From Palaemon carinicauda (lineage: Eukaryota; Arthropoda; Malacostraca; Decapoda; Palaemonidae), in assembly GCF_036898095.1 (NCBI RefSeq), contig NC_090744.1, positions 96,455,383 to 96,519,382 on the forward strand: a stretch of 64,000 nucleotides of DNA, in the 5' to 3' direction. How positions within the stretch are numbered: position 1 is the stretch's first letter; every line of letters begins with the position of its first letter. The translations under genes were made by a program, and so were the position numbers. The notes under the pieces are model-generated. The model searched no databases and was not told the DNA's origin. It saw nothing but the letters and a program-made list of their open reading frames with translations. Positions 10,423-22,700 of the stretch are shown in pieces.

Positions 10423-12770
10423 GGTACCGAAATACTTTTATGTAAGACAAGGAATTGTTTAATATTTATTCCTTTGTAACGTACATGTCTAGAATATGTT
10501 GTCCAAACTTGTCATATAAGTATTACAAGATTTTGTGATGTATCAATATTTATTTCTAATTCAAGAGTAGTTGAATGTATATTCTATTAGAATATGAAAA
10601 TTGTTCAAGTTTTTATAATTGAAATTTTATGAAGAATGTCATATTGCAAAGCCCCTTGCAAGAATATTGTTCACTAGATTAGCCTATGTATCCTATGTTG
10701 CTGTCATTGCACAAGAGCACTTCATCTTCATAAGCTTAGAGAAAAAGGAATACTTACGAATCAACTTCTATTGCTAAAATCTCAAAATACCCAATTTTCA
10801 CTCTTATTAAGTATGTTTTTCTTAAAGGTGAAAGTCAATTCAGTTACATTAATTGATAATTTCAGCATAAAATGAAAGTATTACGGAATTTGGCAGCATC
10901 TATCTTGTAGAAAATTTAGCCCCAATCCTGCTACAGTAGGACATGCACAAAACTAAGCTTCCCTGACATTGGAATGTAATTAAACAGCTTTTCATGTATA
11001 TACCTGCCATTATTTCATAATTATCACTTATTCTTCCACGCTATAGGAAACACTGGTGTACCTTGTGCAGTGATTTGGGCAACCTAATAAATAATCTTTG
11101 CAAAACAGTTCTAACAGACCATTGTATAATTTCTAGATTTGTATTTCAACTTGGGTTGCCATGGAAACAATGCCCCCAGATTTGAATATTGCAGCATTTT
11201 TTTGGACCTAAAATGTATTGCTTTGTAACTTGTCATTCTATACTTAAGTTTTCTTCCTTGCTGCATGTTCAACATTTTCAAAATTATTATATGGCCAGTC
11301 TCATGAGTAGAAATTTGCCATTTCTGTATTCTGGTTAAATTACTGTATCCCTCCGTAACATTTATAATTAGTTTTGAAATTTTGTCATTATTGCCTTAGT
11401 ATTTAATAGTAAAATATTTTTTTCAAATATAGAAGCAGAAAGTCTATAGTCATTTGGTTTGCTTATTGTAATTATCTGAACACAGTTTTGATTTATCTAG
11501 TCTAATTTTTTTTTCTTCTTAGTAAAACACCCTATAAGGTTTAAGTTTTGAGAATGTAATTCAATAGCTTATTTTTTAACTTTGAATTCCAAAATGTCAG
11601 CCATGTGCCCAAATTACTGTATCGTTGCTTCCATAATTGTAATGAGGATGTCAAATGCTGAAATAAGCAGGTTTTAAATGAAGATTATAAGAAACAATGT
11701 ATTTGAAAAGAAACTACTGTATTTGTATTTCCTAAGTTATATGTATAAACTTATTTTAATTAAATTTTAAAACTAACATTTTTCATGACTAAAATGTCAA
11801 CATTTTAGTATATTTAAACACAAAAAAAAATTGTTCAGTGCTTCAGTCAAATTTGTTTTCAGGTATGTGAGCACATCTGTGCTACAATTTAATATAAACT
11901 GATAAGATTAATTGCATTGCCTGATAAGAATTGCCAAATATAATGGAATTAATTAGAACAGGAACATAATAACAATAGTGTAGCCTAGTGTCAACATACA
12001 GCATATGTCGTGGAGGGAAAAAAATGAGCAAGAAAGGCTGTATTACATTGTAACTTGAACTTCTCACGGTATGACGACAAGAACGAGCAAAGTAGTCAGA
12101 AATATTATAAAGGCAAATTGTAACCTTTATTGATTTTTAGTTCAAGTTCGAAGCATTTTTATATTGTTTTAACTACCCTAATCTTATGTTATTGAGTGAC
12201 TTACATGTTGTTCGATTACTCTTTTTAATGGTATATAGCTCTTTCTTTCAACTGTCATTTTCTTCCTTAAATATAAGCCTGAAAGCATTAATACGTATAG
12301 TATATTTCAGAGAGAAAGGTAATTAATGAATGGAAAATAGGTAAATGGTTTATGTCTGAGTATTTGCATTTCACTGTACCTTAACACAAAATTACCACTT
12401 ACAAATAATTCAAGTTCTCCTTACTGTCAAGTATCTTCCCTGGAAATTGAATAAACAAATGTTCTCTGTAGGAAATCAGTGAAGCGATGGCTTCATTTCA
12501 ACTGAATATATTGAAATATTCCCATAAGGGAATTTCCAAACAAAGACTGTCAAGTCTTTATCATTTACATTATATATACTGTATATATAGCTATATAACT
12601 TTAAAACTTGTACCATACATATGAACTTTTTTCTTTGTATTACGTGGTAGCAAGGCTGTAGGAAACACCTTTCAAGAACTTTCTTGTATTTGCCTCTGCA
12701 TTTGGGTATAACTTCAATAACAGCAGTTCCAAAAATTTCATACTGAAATCATCATTCGAGCATATTACCC
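10423..12770. other. Intergenic/3' UTR space between two convergent genes
   Basis: 2.3 kb of AT-rich sequence between the GCP6-like stop codon (10422) and the PBDC1 stop codon (12771). A candidate polyadenylation signal AATAAA for the + gene lies at 11086-11091. For the - gene, a reverse AATAAA lies at 12126-12131. Neither is proven. I see no exon or repeat here that I can name. Confidence 0.5.
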
Positions 12771-12992
12771 CTACAATTGCTTCTTTGTGCGAGGCTTTGG
12801 CTTGAATTTGGCTCGGATGGAATCGTTATGTCCTTCCCTGTTTCGAGCAATTTCAATACAGAAAAACTGTATCCTTGTTACCAGGATTGTATTCTGCTCA
12901 GAGTATTCGTCAGTGCAGTCAATACGAACCAGTGTAGCAAAGCTGTAATCCTCAATTTCCTTCTCATATTTCATGCAGAATGGTCGCCATTT
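12771..12992 (-). CDS. PBDC1: PBDC1 terminal exon
   Basis: It starts KWRPFCMKYEKEIEDY after ATATATTTCAG and ends KPRTKKQL with TAG at 12771-12773. It holds the most conserved part of the protein, RIQFFCIEIARNRE. Confidence 0.95.
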   Translation of the reverse strand, partial: KWRPFCMKYEKEIEDYSFATLVRIDCTDEYSEQNTILVTRIQFFCIEIARNREGHNDSIRAKFKPKPRTKKQL

Positions 12993-15900
12993 CTGAAATA
13001 TATGCAAAGTTAATTAGATTACAATCATAAGAAAACAACAATAAATTTTCCCTAACCACTGACATACATAGACGGTAAATTCTTACTCATCAGGAGCTAC
13101 TTGTAAACAATCTGGTGTAAGAATTGTAGAAAACTGTTAATGAACTGTAGATCAGTAGTACTTACTTCTTTAGCTTCTGAACTTTTAAGAGTTTCCTCAT
13201 CTAACTTTTCCACATTAAAATCTGGAAAAGCTTCTCTGAAGCTTGAATATATTAAGTCATCCTTTGGAGTAAGTTTGAGAAGTTTGGGGTCCAAAGCACA
13301 TAGCAACTGGAATGAAAAAAAAATATACATTTTACTAATTCGATTCACAAATAATTTTAGAATATAACAATTTTAAACTGCAGTAAGACTTTAGTATTCA
13401 ATAATCTGGAATTTGATACAACAATGAAATTAGCATCGTTAAAAAGCGTATTCCAAAACGCCTATTGTTAGGTAGCTGAGCTATAAGAATTAAAATTCAA
13501 AGAGTATGCTGCAAACCATTTTCAGACAATGGGTTATATATTGCTATTACAACTATTAGGCCACACCTGGAGCATAAGAAATATGTAGGCAGTACAGTAC
13601 AGTGCTGTATACTGTGTACATTTTGAATTCATACAAAAAGAATACACTAGCTTTATGAATGAAATGTATATTTAGTGTAGATTTATTATTGCGTCATATC
13701 TTCAAGGCTACTGAAGGTAGGTAGCAACAACATTCAAAAGATGGCTTGCATTATGTCCTCTTATACATTTATACTCTACTAAATTATTGAAACGATGCTT
13801 ATTTACCAAAGCACGTCCCCCAATTTTGGAGGGTAGCCGGGAAGAGGGGGGGGAGAAAAAAAAAAAGCAAAAGGGGACTTTTCTTTTGCTCCTCCCATCT
13901 TGATAAGGATTCAGCCAAGTTTGGTTGGTACTGCTAGGGTGTCACAGCCCATCCTCACCCATTATCCACCACAAATGAAACTTCATATGTTGAATCTCCT
14001 ACTGCTGCTCCCTCAGCAGTCCCCAAGGCAACCGGAGGAAGCAAGCTGGGCGTACCAGAACTGCATTACAATGGCTATCGCCATTCATTCCCATTTCTAG
14101 CACGCTCTTTTGCCTATCACATCTTTTCTCCTATCGCCAAGAACTTTCTTCACTCCATCGCTCCAAACCTTGGCCTTACTCTTGTAATTCTCCTATCAAC
14201 TCTTGCATACATCACCTTCTTTAGCAGACAGCCATTTTCCACTCTCTCTACATGGACAAACCCCCTCAACACATTCATATCCACTCTAGCTGCTAAATCA
14301 CTTCTTACACCCTCACTACTTCATTCCTAACCCTATCTAATCTAGATACACCAGCCATACTCCTCAGACACTTCATCGAGAGCACATTCAATTTCTGTCT
14401 CCCCGTCACTTTCATTTCTCACAACTCTGATCCATACATCACAGTTGGTACTATTTCTCATAAAGAACTCTACATTCATTCCTAACCCTCTATTCTTTAC
14501 CACTCCCTTCACTGCCTCCAACACTTTACATCCTTCATTTACTCTGACATACATCTGCTTCCACTCTACCATTTGCTGCAACAACAGACCCCAAGTCCTT
14601 AAACTTATCTAGTTCATGAAAGCTAAATAAAACAATTGTGTAATGACTACCAATAAAATAATCATATTAATATTTGGCTAATGTATATACAAAATACGTT
14701 AGGCCATGCTAGCCTAACATCTAAAATTGGGGCAACAATTAGGTTAGACAAAAAAACCATAAAATTTTGTAATATTTACTATACATAAACTCGCAAGCTA
14801 ATCATGAAAGCAGGAGTGAAAAGTGGCATACACTAGCAACTGAATAGCATAAACATTTGTTTGGCTAGTGAATGAAAAAAAAAAATACTTGGTTATGTAA
14901 GTAAAAATTTTATGGCAATGGATTTAACTAGGACGCTTCCAATGAAATTTAAGAGGGGAATAAAGTTTACGAAACTGGTATAGGAGATAAGATACAAAAC
15001 TAGAATACCTCCAGACTGGCAAGAGAACTGAGGAGTGATGGGCGACTTAGTCTGTATAAGTCGATCGGAAAAATAACTAACTCTCGAAGGCAATTTAGAA
15101 CAATAATTGTGTCCGCATTATATTATTACCATTACTAAAAATAGTGTGAAAATCATTTTATCTCGATTCCTGTTACTTAACCTAACAGCAGAAGATATCT
15201 CGCTTCACAGGAGCAGAGAACAGTCTTATTCTGACAGCAATTGACGAATAGATGGTGGCTGGGCACAATTTAGTGCTCAGCAATTCTGTCTCCAGCCATA
15301 GTGATGGTTGTCGGTGATGAGGCGTCACCAATAGAAAGACATTTTCGCCTTGGAGGTGCAGTATCGAGTTCAATAACACCTGAACTCCATGGTCTCTATT
15401 ATACAGTGCACACTAAATCTGTGCTTAGCACGTTGATACACTGATCCCAGAGAAAGGGAAACTATATTTCTTTTGTGTTTATGCCATATTGGATTCTGTT
15501 CTAACTTTTCACACGAAAGTCCTTAGCAAGATGACACGATAAGATAAAGGAAGAGGTAATGAAGATAGAAGTAAAAGGCTGAAATGGGGGGAGGGAGGGA
15601 TTTAGGGGACCAAAAAGTTCCTGCAAAGACCATTTGGTAACGGCATCAATTCCGCTGATGATTCTAAACACCTACAGGGTTGATGATAGCTTGTCTCAAT
15701 TCTGTAATCAGTATTTACTGCTGTTAACCTACCAACAGTGTCTTCAATCTTTAAATAATTTTTTACCATGAAGAATTTCAGTAAAATTACAATTCAGTAT
15801 TTATAAATGTATGGCATATTTTGATGCATAAAAGATTAATAAGGCACTAAAGTGCTGTCCCTGTTCCTAATGGAATGCAAATGGTAAGCCTTAATCATAA

Positions 15901-16676
15901 TAAAAAAGATTCTACTCACATTAAAATAGACTTCTGCATGATCCATTGCCTTAATGGCCCACATCTGCTCCACTCCTGCCTGCAAATAAGGTGGTTTAAT
16001 AACTCTAACAAAGAATTTTCTGCCACTCTTGGCTATGACATCTATTACATGAAAATAGCTACTTTACACTACATTAGTAGATGAAGTCATCTTTACAGAG
16101 GAAGAGTTCCTCCACTAAGTTGACAGATCTTGCTGTTCACATAAAAAATAGATCTTTATTGATACTTCACTCAAGCTGGCACCCTAGCTTAATAAGAACT
16201 TCTAAGTATCTTAATAACAAAATAAATATTTTTTAAAGTAATTTATATTTTTCCTTAACAATACAAACTCGAGAACTTTAACAGGAGTATGACTTCAGCA
16301 AAGCTGAAAACAGCTGTTAAACCTTTAATAAGGTTAAATGTCATCAGTCGTGCTCCTTAAGAGACACTGGTGGCCATGCATTCCATCTATCCTCCCACTT
16401 GTACTGGAGGATGGAGGAGATACTTCAATACAAAAAATAAACAATTATTAAAAGTTACTCGGTTGCGTAGTTTACCTACATCTGGATCGGATGTCTAGCA
16501 CCATAACGACAGGACTGCTGCTACCCAAAGGGAGGGGAAGCAGAAAGGAGAAATGGCCTGACATTCTTTCCTTTCATTCCTAGACTTATGTCACCACCGC
16601 TCTTTAATTAAAGTATCCAAGTAGTGGCCAGTACAGGTTGTCTAGCACTTCCAGACTCCTGCTGACAGCATTTGCA

Positions 16677-16718
<42 letters not shown>

Positions 16719-19700
16719 AAGCTAGGCTATAACTAGTTGAAAAAGAAAAATGCTATAAACCCAAAAGCTCCAACATGGAAAAATAGTCCAGTGAGGAAAG
16801 GAAACAGGGTAATAAATAAACTACAAGAGAAGAATAATCAAAATAAAATATTTCAAGAACAGTAACATTAAATTAGATCCTTCACATACAAACTATAAAA
16901 ATTTCAAAAAAAACAAGAGGAAGAGAAATAAGATAGAATAGTATTGCCGAGTGTAAACCCAAGCAAAAGAACTCTAATCCAAGAAAGTGGAAGGTTATAT
17001 TACAGAGGCTATGGCACTACCCAAGACCAAAGAATAATGGTTTGATTTTGGAGTGTCCTAAAAGAGCTGCTTACCATAGCTGAAGAGTTATTTCTACCCT
17101 TACTAGTTCACTGCTTGAGCAAAGAATTGTTTGGTAATCTCAATGTTATTAGCTGCAAGAGGACAGAGGAGAATGAGGTAAGAATAGGCCAGACTATTCG
17201 GTGTATGTGTAGGCAAATACAAATTGAGCAGTAACCAGGGAGAGGGATCCAATGTAGTACTGGCCTGTCAAAGGACCCAATAACACTCTAGTGGTAGTAT
17301 CTCAAAAGATGGCTTGTACACTGGCCAACCTACTACCTTTTGAAAGGACAGATTCTTCTTGAAGGCTACGGTAGAACTGATTCTTCTGACTTTGAGAGAC
17401 TGCACTTTAGTTGGTTAAACTGTCAGCTTTCTGGAAATGATATAAGCGTGCTTGACGGTCTCACGAACCCAGAAACCTTTCCAGCGCTGAGGAACAGCCT
17501 TTGGTGTTGAGTTCTCTATTAAAAGCATGACTGCTTAAAGCTCCACATGAACATGGACAACTACCTCAAAGAGGAGAGATCCAACCCTTCAGTCTACAGA
17601 TCTGGTTCAAGGCTGAGCAATAGCCTATCACAACCGAGACTCAAGAGGACCATCTCTCAGCAAACGAAGAGAATGAAATTAGCTATCAATTGCAAAGAGA
17701 CTTGGACAAGGAGAACTATCCTTATTATGGCAACCATCACAGAAGATGGGTAGTACCCTCGGTACCACTTGGCATAGGGCCATTGGGAGACACCAGGGTG
17801 ATGACCCAATGCATAAGAAATCATATTGGAAGACATCATTGGAACTGGGACTGGGAGAACAAGATACTGGAATTTCTTGTTCAGCTACATGGCAAACCAT
17901 TCAATCAATGGGGAACCCCAAATGACAGGAAACCTTTCTGCAATGCAGGGTAGTAGAAACCACTCCACTCCTACCACCTGCCCTTAGCAGCTGAGCACAT
18001 CTGTTAGTACATCTCTCTAGACGGGAATGAACCTAGCTGACAGCTCTATAACGTTGTTGAACGCCAAAGTCTGTGTCTGCCTGGTAAACTTGTAGAGAGG
18101 CAGCAAAGCAATTCCTCCTTGCCTGTTAATGTAGGTCACAAAGGAAGTACTGTTACTCATCAAAGCTACCAAATGTCCAATCAAACTCTGTTGGAAAGTT
18201 AACAAAGATAGAAGTGCTGCTTGCATTTCCAACAGGCTGGTGTACAGATACTTCTCTTATTTGGATCACAATCCAAAAGCAGATTGGTGCTCAGGTATAT
18301 ACTAAACCCACCTTTATATGCATCTGTGAACAGTCGAGTGGAACTCCATGGCGAGGTTTTTGTTGTTCAGCCACCATTCCGGATTATCCTTCACTACTTG
18401 TTCTATTGAACAGTATTTTCTTCCTACCTTCTATTAAGGGTGGTTTTTTCCTCATTGGGAAAATATTGGCACACAGTTTCTCATTCTTCCGAAGAGAGAG
18501 AGAATACAGTTGACCTGGATATGGAAAGAAAAGCAGCACCAACCTTTATTCCTATCAGTAGTGCGTGTGTTCGTTCCTGTGAGAACAGAGCACAGCTAGC
18601 AGGTGCGTGAGCTCCTCTACCATGTATCGATATGACTACTTAGGGATGGGCACATTCCCAGCATGCACTCTAATCTCACGAACGGGGCGAGAATATACTA
18701 GGATCCCTAACACGAGAAAAGTTCTTGGTAATGCACGATTTCTCCCATGAGGAGAGAAATGGTAGTAGTCACATATATGTGACTCCTATCGTTCAGTCAT
18801 CCTGGAATTCTTCGATGACATCGTCTCAACATTTCATCAGAGTCCTTCCTTCCCTGGGATACTTGTCTGCCAATCTGCAAATAAAACGTGGTGATAAATG
18901 CCTGTCCTTGGTTAGAGTGGATCCTTGCAAGGATTCTTGCAGACGACTGCATGAGCACGATGTAGCATCTCAGTGTTTGTACAAGTGCTGAGATCGGATC
19001 TGCGAAGTCACCTTTATCACTCTCTAAACCGCAACCAAGTTAGATCTCGGGAATGTTCCAGAGCTGCCAACTGTCCTGATCTGCAGTACTCTTGCTTACT
19101 AGTCACAGTCCAGAATCAGTCAAAGTCTCTTGAGACTCGGTCATCCTGTGCTTTGGTAACCTCTTCTTTATTCTCTTTGGGGCAGTAGGTCTGGGCTTGT
19201 AGTAGTGGGAAGTAACAGGTAATAGGCTTCTAAGTTCCATGGGGACTTGAAATTAACCATCTCCTGAAGAGCGAGGGTTAGTTCTAATTGTATAGTTCTC
19301 GATCGAATGATTCCCACTCACTGTTACTGATCACATGATTTCTAATTGCAGTGCGCGGCCTATTCCGTGAGAGGCAAAGATTGTCAAGAACAAGAGCGAG
19401 GAGACATGTCTTGTAGGGAAAAAACACAATCACAACGTTACCATGAAGACAAAACATGAAAGAATATGAGTCACTGAGGAAAAGGAGAGGCGTCTGATCG
19501 TGTAGATGTAACAAGAGTGGTGTTGAAAAAAACCTAAAACAGTAAGCCCTAAGAAATGTTGTTGATGAACATCTATTTTGGAGCAGATGCCTTAAAGAAA
19601 ACTTAACAGTAAATCTATGGGTAGCAAATTTAATAAGTATGGTGGCCAAGTGAACATTTGGTGACCAACATTTTTTAATCAATATATATTTTTCATAGCC

Positions 19701-22700
19701 ATACAAACCTAAGAACCTAAATAAGAGTATGACTTCAGCAAACTTTTAACAAGGTAGTAGCAGCTGGCTGGTTGTTCTTGCCCACCTGCCAGGTAGCATA
19801 ACATTCACCTTGACCTTAATCTAGGACTTACAGGGTGGTTGAGACAGGCACTGTAACTTAAAGTCTCAAGGTTGTATGGTTAGGAAAAAATACAAATTGA
19901 TTAAAAAGTTTGTGATTTGTTCCTACACGTAATACAAACCTTCGACCTTTAATAGGAGACTTATCATCAGGAGAGAGGAAGTCCCTAAAACCAATGTGGC
20001 TGGTTTTTCAACCCATAAAATGTCAATGCACTTTGGTGTTGGAGAAGAGTGAAAGTAATGACGCCTGTCAACCTCCTAACAACCAGAGTGGGAAGATTTC
20101 ACAAGTATTAGGCTTGGTCCCTACCAGGAGACTGGTAGTTAGTTGTGGAAGAATCTATAACTGTAAGGATATTGTGTACAGAATACAGTGATACCTCTCA
20201 ATACGATAAATTCGTGGTATGAAAAGATATGAATATTTTTTCACCGTATATTACGAAAAAACCCTCATAGTACGATACAAGATTTGCCCGGCCGCCGAGA
20301 AAATAATTTTAAAATTCGTGCCCCACCTCCACAACTGTAAACATGCCACAATCGTCAAGCTCTCCCATTGGTTTTCTCTCTAACGTGATGCTAGTTACCT
20401 ACGTAAGATCCTGCTCTCCTAGTGGTCAGCACTTTTCCAATAATGCATCCATGCATTGGCATTCCTAGACCATTTCATTTCGGCAGCGCTATCATTCAAA
20501 TTGAATTTGTGTTGGTGATTTCACTTTCATACTTATTGTTATCTTGTTGCATTATTCAACTCATACAATATTTGCCATGGGTCCCAAGAATGTTGCTGAT
20601 GATCAAAAAAAGAAGAGGATGCTTTCTATGGAGACGAAGCTTGAGTCAAGAAATATGAGGCTGGCATGCAGTTAAGTGTGATTGGTAAGGAATTGCTTTC
20701 GAACATCGCCTCACTCGAAAAGTAAGTTTCCACATTTTCGATGTTAATTATTGCATTATGTTCTAATAATTACGTCATTTACAGGTATTGACAATAAGGT
20801 TAGGTATTGAATGATTTAAATATATAGTATTTAGTGGTATTACATTGTAATTAGTGCAGTATGGCTTTAATATAAAATTTAATGTAAAACTGCCCTCATT
20901 ATATAAAAAAAAATCATGATACAAAAGCCACTCTGGAACAAATTAATTTCGTATCTAGGGGTATTACTGTACAGTACAGTATATGTAAGGTCATTATGAA
21001 TATGAGGTTGCATACATTTCATCCATCAGCCCCCTCATCTGGGAAGGTAGGGGAGATACTTCAATACAGAGCCTGTCTGTAAAGATAAGTTATTTGATGT
21101 GTTGTGGTGGTCTATTGGTAACGTCCCTGCCTGGTGATCACCAGACTGGGGTTCGAGTCCCACTCACTCGTTAGTTTCTTTAGTGGCTGCAACCTCACCA
21201 TTCTTGTGAGCTAAGGATGGGGGTTTGGGGAAGCCTATAGGTCTACCTGCCTAGTCATCAGCATCCATTGCCTGGCCTTCTCTGGTCCTAGCTTGGGTGA
21301 AGAGGGGGCTTCGGTGCTGATCATATGTAAATACTGTATGGGCAGTCTCTATGGCATTGTTCTGTTAGCTAGGGCAATGTCACTGTCCCTTGACTCTGCC
21401 ATTCATGAGTGCCCTTTAAAGCCTTAAACGGGGCTCGCCAATCTAGCATATAACAGAGCAACGGCTTCACCTCAAATTGGAAAAAGGAAGAAAACAGACA
21501 CACATTCTACCTCTCCTTCTGGACTTGTATGGCAAGCGCTATCTTAGGTAAGATGCTAATTGTCCCATTAAGGAGCTAGGATTGATAATCGAGATTTCCG
21601 AGGCTACCATCGGAATACTAGGACCAAGCTTCCTAGCACTCACAACCTCCTTCGACGTAGCACGCGACCATGGATATGCTATCCAGGGACCTGTGGGTAT
21701 TCTCCTATTGTAGGACAGTGAAGGTTGTCTGTCATACCAGACTCATACCTTCGGGAATAACACTACAAACAGCTTCTTCCTTAAGTTTACAGTAGATCTG
21801 ATATCCCTGACTTTATTCGCTTGAACTGGAATGGCGGGGTTTCCCTTCTCTTTATAAATTCCCCAGGGGAACCCAGCCCCATAGGAACCCAAAGGAGATA
21901 CATCAAGTTTTGAAGCTGAAGAAAAGGAGCTACCGAGATTCTTTAGCGAAACTTCAGTTCAGGCGTTGCCAAGTCAGATGCTGAAGAATCCTTCTTAGGC
22001 GTCGTCTTCTTTGCAAACTCGACCCCCTGAAGAATAGACTACACCCAACACTCACCCCAAGGACATGACTGTGAACAGCCATGCTCCCTGCAGAAGATAC
22101 ACAGTTGACGGGGATCCACCTCAGGCTACCTCATGTACCAGCGGCAACTCCAATTAGGTTTACCATGGCACAGCTGCATGTCTGCCCATGGAGTCAACAT
22201 TACACACTGAAGAGAAAATGAAAATGCTTAAAAAACCAAAGCTCAAGGCAGCAGAGAAGTACGTCTGAGCTGAACAGAGGCCAAAGTCAAAGCGAGGATT
22301 GCCTCACCTGGCGAATGGATGAGTCCTACCCACCACTTGTAACTAGGTTTACCTTGTTTTTAAATGGCCGATCCAGCTTCTCTTTAAAGGACGAGGGTTT
22401 GAATTTGTGTAGGAACAAATATCCCCACAGTATGTTTTCATCAACACAGAAATAAAATATATATAAGATAAATACTTACATCATTACCAAGATCATTTGG
22501 GTCACCACACGGGCCGACAGATCCAGCAGACTGGCCAGAAATGCCCTGAAAAAAAAAAAATAAAAGGTAAAATATAACCAAATAAGAAAATTAACACTAC
22601 TTTCAAAATAATTATAATAAAGTTTTATTTCAATACCTCATATGCAAATGGCTTCTCTTTGGAAAGCTCGGATTTATCAACATTTACCTCTAAAATCTAA

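Larger units (their letters stand above)
16219..19300 (-). mobile_element. DIRS remnant H
   Basis: A decayed DIRS copy in the PBDC1 intron. Its left (3') end, TTTTTCCTTAACAATACAAAC followed by AGGAGTATGACTTCAGCAAA, matches the end of element G at 19680. Sequence near 17615-17700 (GGCTGAGCAATAGCCTATCA) aligns with the recombinase region of element B near 33690. An RNase H remnant is readable at 18017-18232. Gag-like debris follows to about 19200. A LINE tail interrupts it at 16678-17345. The right boundary is a weak match to the 5' end of G and is uncertain. Confidence 0.6.
19666..22420 (-). mobile_element. DIRS remnant G, internally deleted
   Basis: The left (3') end TTTTTCATAGCCATACAAACC is repeated in inverted form near 19870 (GGTTGTATGGTTAGGAAAAA), followed by TTTGTTCCTACACGTAATAC. 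The right (5') end, GAATTTGTGTAGGAACAAAT at 22401-22420, is the complement of that second piece. This is the terminal repeat plus internal complementary region layout of DIRS elements. After removing a Tigger-like relic and a SINE, about 1.6 kb is left, with only recombinase- and gag-like debris. It ends 60 bp from PBDC1 exon 3. Confidence 0.65.

Noticed and set aside
21100..21180. tRNA gene
   Set aside because: A and B boxes are present but no full cloverleaf or acceptor stem; a long SINE body follows.
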